Of a DNA stretch of 7,387 nt, positions 6,385-7,387 are shown one piece after another. The notes under the pieces were generated by a model. The model made no database searches and was not told the DNA's origin. It saw only the letters and a list, made by a program, of their open reading frames with translations. This DNA comes from an uncultured Rhodanobacter sp. (GTDB taxonomy: Bacteria > Pseudomonadota > Gammaproteobacteria > Xanthomonadales > Rhodanobacteraceae): positions 1 through 7,387 of the forward strand of contig CAIKJM010000250.1 of assembly GCA_903827735.1 (NCBI GenBank), given 5' to 3'. How positions within the stretch are numbered: position 1 is the first letter of the stretch; each line of letters begins with the position of its first letter. The translations under genes were made by a program, and so were the position numbers.

Positions 6385-7387
6385 ATGTCAGTCAACGCCG
6401 CCACCATAGCCACACCGAACAACCGCACTGTTGTCGTTGATACCTTGCGCGACGAGGCGGGCGTATGGCTGTTCGTGTTCAAGACGCTGCTGGCTTTTTA
6501 CCTTACCGGCTGGCTGGCCATGCGCTTTTCTCTCGCACAGCCATCGACGGCCATGCTCACCGTCATCATTGTCGCCAACCGCCAGTCCGGCATGGTGCTG
6601 GCCAAAAGCTTTTATCGAGCGATCGGCACGTTGGCCGGCGCGGTCGCCGCATTCGTTATCGTGGGACTGTTTCCGCAGCAGCGTGAGCTGTTTCTGCTGT
6701 CGTTATCGCTGTGGATCGGCCTGTGCGCCGGCGGCGCCACGCTGTATCGCAACTTCAAGTCGTATGCGTTTGTACTGGGTGGCTATACCGCCGCGATTAT
6801 CGCGGTGCCCGTGATCAATCATCCGCCGGCGGTATTCGATTCGGCCGTGGCACGAATCAGTGAGGTGCTGCTGGCGTTGATGGTCAGCGGCGCGGTCAAC
6901 GATGTCGTGTTGCCCAGCCGCATGCGAGACGTGCTGCGCCGTACGGCGAGAGCGCAGTTCGCACACTTCATCGGCTTCGTGCAGGGCAGCACCGGTGGCA
7001 GCATTCCGCGCGACGCCATGGAAAACGCCCACCTGCGTTTCGTGCGCGATGCGGTGACGCTGGAAGACCTGCGCAGCTCGGTGATCTTCGAAGATGCGGA
7101 GGCGCGCGCACGCAGTGGCCATCTGCAGCTGTTCAATCAGCGCTTCATGGCGGCGTCAACCAGCTTCCAGTCGCTACATCACCTGATCAATCGTCTGCAG
7201 CGCAATGGGCAAACGGCGTCGGCGAAAGCGATCATCGAACTGTACGCCCCGATCGGCGCTGCGCTCGATGCCCCGATCGAGGCCGGTGCCGCCGCGGCCA
7301 TCCTGCTGCCGCGACTCGTTGCTGCACGCAAGACCATGGCCGCGCGCGCGCCTCTCCTGCGTGATGGCCTGATCGGGCCAAACGCCG
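6385..7387 (+). CDS. FUSC-family inner-membrane transporter (AaeB/YccS-like aromatic acid efflux), 3' end cut by the window
   Basis: An open frame from the ATG at 6385 runs 334 codons to the window end without a stop. It begins 10 bases after the marR stop; AAGG overlapping that TAA gives a Shine-Dalgarno 8 bases before the ATG. Seen: a short cytoplasmic N-terminus, then a cluster of hydrophobic segments at about residues 27-47, 55-65, 78-97, 103-119, 126-143 and 158-172, including QPSTAMLTVIIVANRQSG (52-69) and the FUSC-like RNFKSYAFVLGGYTAAI (122-138). From about 180 it turns hydrophilic and helical (RMRDVLRRTARAQF onward), the cytoplasmic domain expected between the two membrane halves. 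Family members are about 650-720 residues, so roughly half is visible. AaeB exports aromatic carboxylic acids such as p-hydroxybenzoate, working with a periplasmic adaptor AaeA. Adaptor, DUF1656 and outer-membrane genes often follow in such operons but lie outside the window. The exact substrate cannot be read here. Confidence 0.88.
   Translation, partial: MSVNAATIATPNNRTVVVDTLRDEAGVWLFVFKTLLAFYLTGWLAMRFSLAQPSTAMLTVIIVANRQSGMVLAKSFYRAIGTLAGAVAAFVIVGLFPQQRELFLLSLSLWIGLCAGGATLYRNFKSYAFVLGGYTAAIIAVPVINHPPAVFDSAVARISEVLLALMVSGAVNDVVLPSRMRDVLRRTARAQFAHFIGFVQGSTGGSIPRDAMENAHLRFVRDAVTLEDLRSSVIFEDAEARARSGHLQLFNQRFMAASTSFQSLHHLINRLQRNGQTASAKAIIELYAPIGAALDAPIEAGAAAAILLPRLVAARKTMAARAPLLRDGLIGPNA

Overview
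The window is GC-rich chromosomal DNA of proteobacterial character. Its gene content (an EmrR-like MarR regulator followed by an FUSC pump gene, beside a Pao-type molybdenum aldehyde oxidoreductase operon) fits a gammaproteobacterium, perhaps a member of the Xanthomonadales/Rhodanobacteraceae. That placement rests on protein resemblance and gene order only and is tentative. I see no mobile element, CRISPR array, tRNA or rRNA.

Minus strand, about 5548 down to 1: a five-gene molybdoenzyme operon in the order paoA (Tat signal plus two [2Fe-2S] clusters), paoB (FAD subunit with a four-cysteine [4Fe-4S] insertion), paoC (molybdopterin catalytic subunit), paoD (XdhC-family cofactor chaperone) and a mocA-like molybdenum cofactor cytidylyltransferase cut off by the left edge. 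Gene junctions are tight: paoA's stop codon lies inside paoB's Shine-Dalgarno, and paoD and mocA share one base. The exceptions are a 68-bp gap before paoC and a 132-bp gap before paoD, both with inverted repeats. The last two genes mature the cofactor for the first three: MocA adds CMP to the molybdopterin and the XdhC-like protein carries the finished cofactor to PaoC. Known PaoABC oxidises a broad range of aldehydes, especially aromatic ones, to carboxylic acids in the periplasm.

Positions 5549-5879 are a divergent intergenic region. Its right end holds an AT-rich island with a clear plus-strand sigma70-type promoter whose -35 box sits inside a perfect palindrome, a good candidate MarR operator.

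Plus strand, 5880 to the right edge: an EmrR/MprA-like MarR regulator, then (10 bp later) an FUSC-family membrane transporter, open to the window end. FUSC/AaeB-type pumps export aromatic carboxylic acids. The arrangement suggests, as inference, a linked module in which toxic aldehydes are oxidised to acids by Pao and the acids are expelled by the FUSC pump, with the MarR protein as a possible shared sensor. The individual families are all known; the most interesting points are the linkage and the operator.
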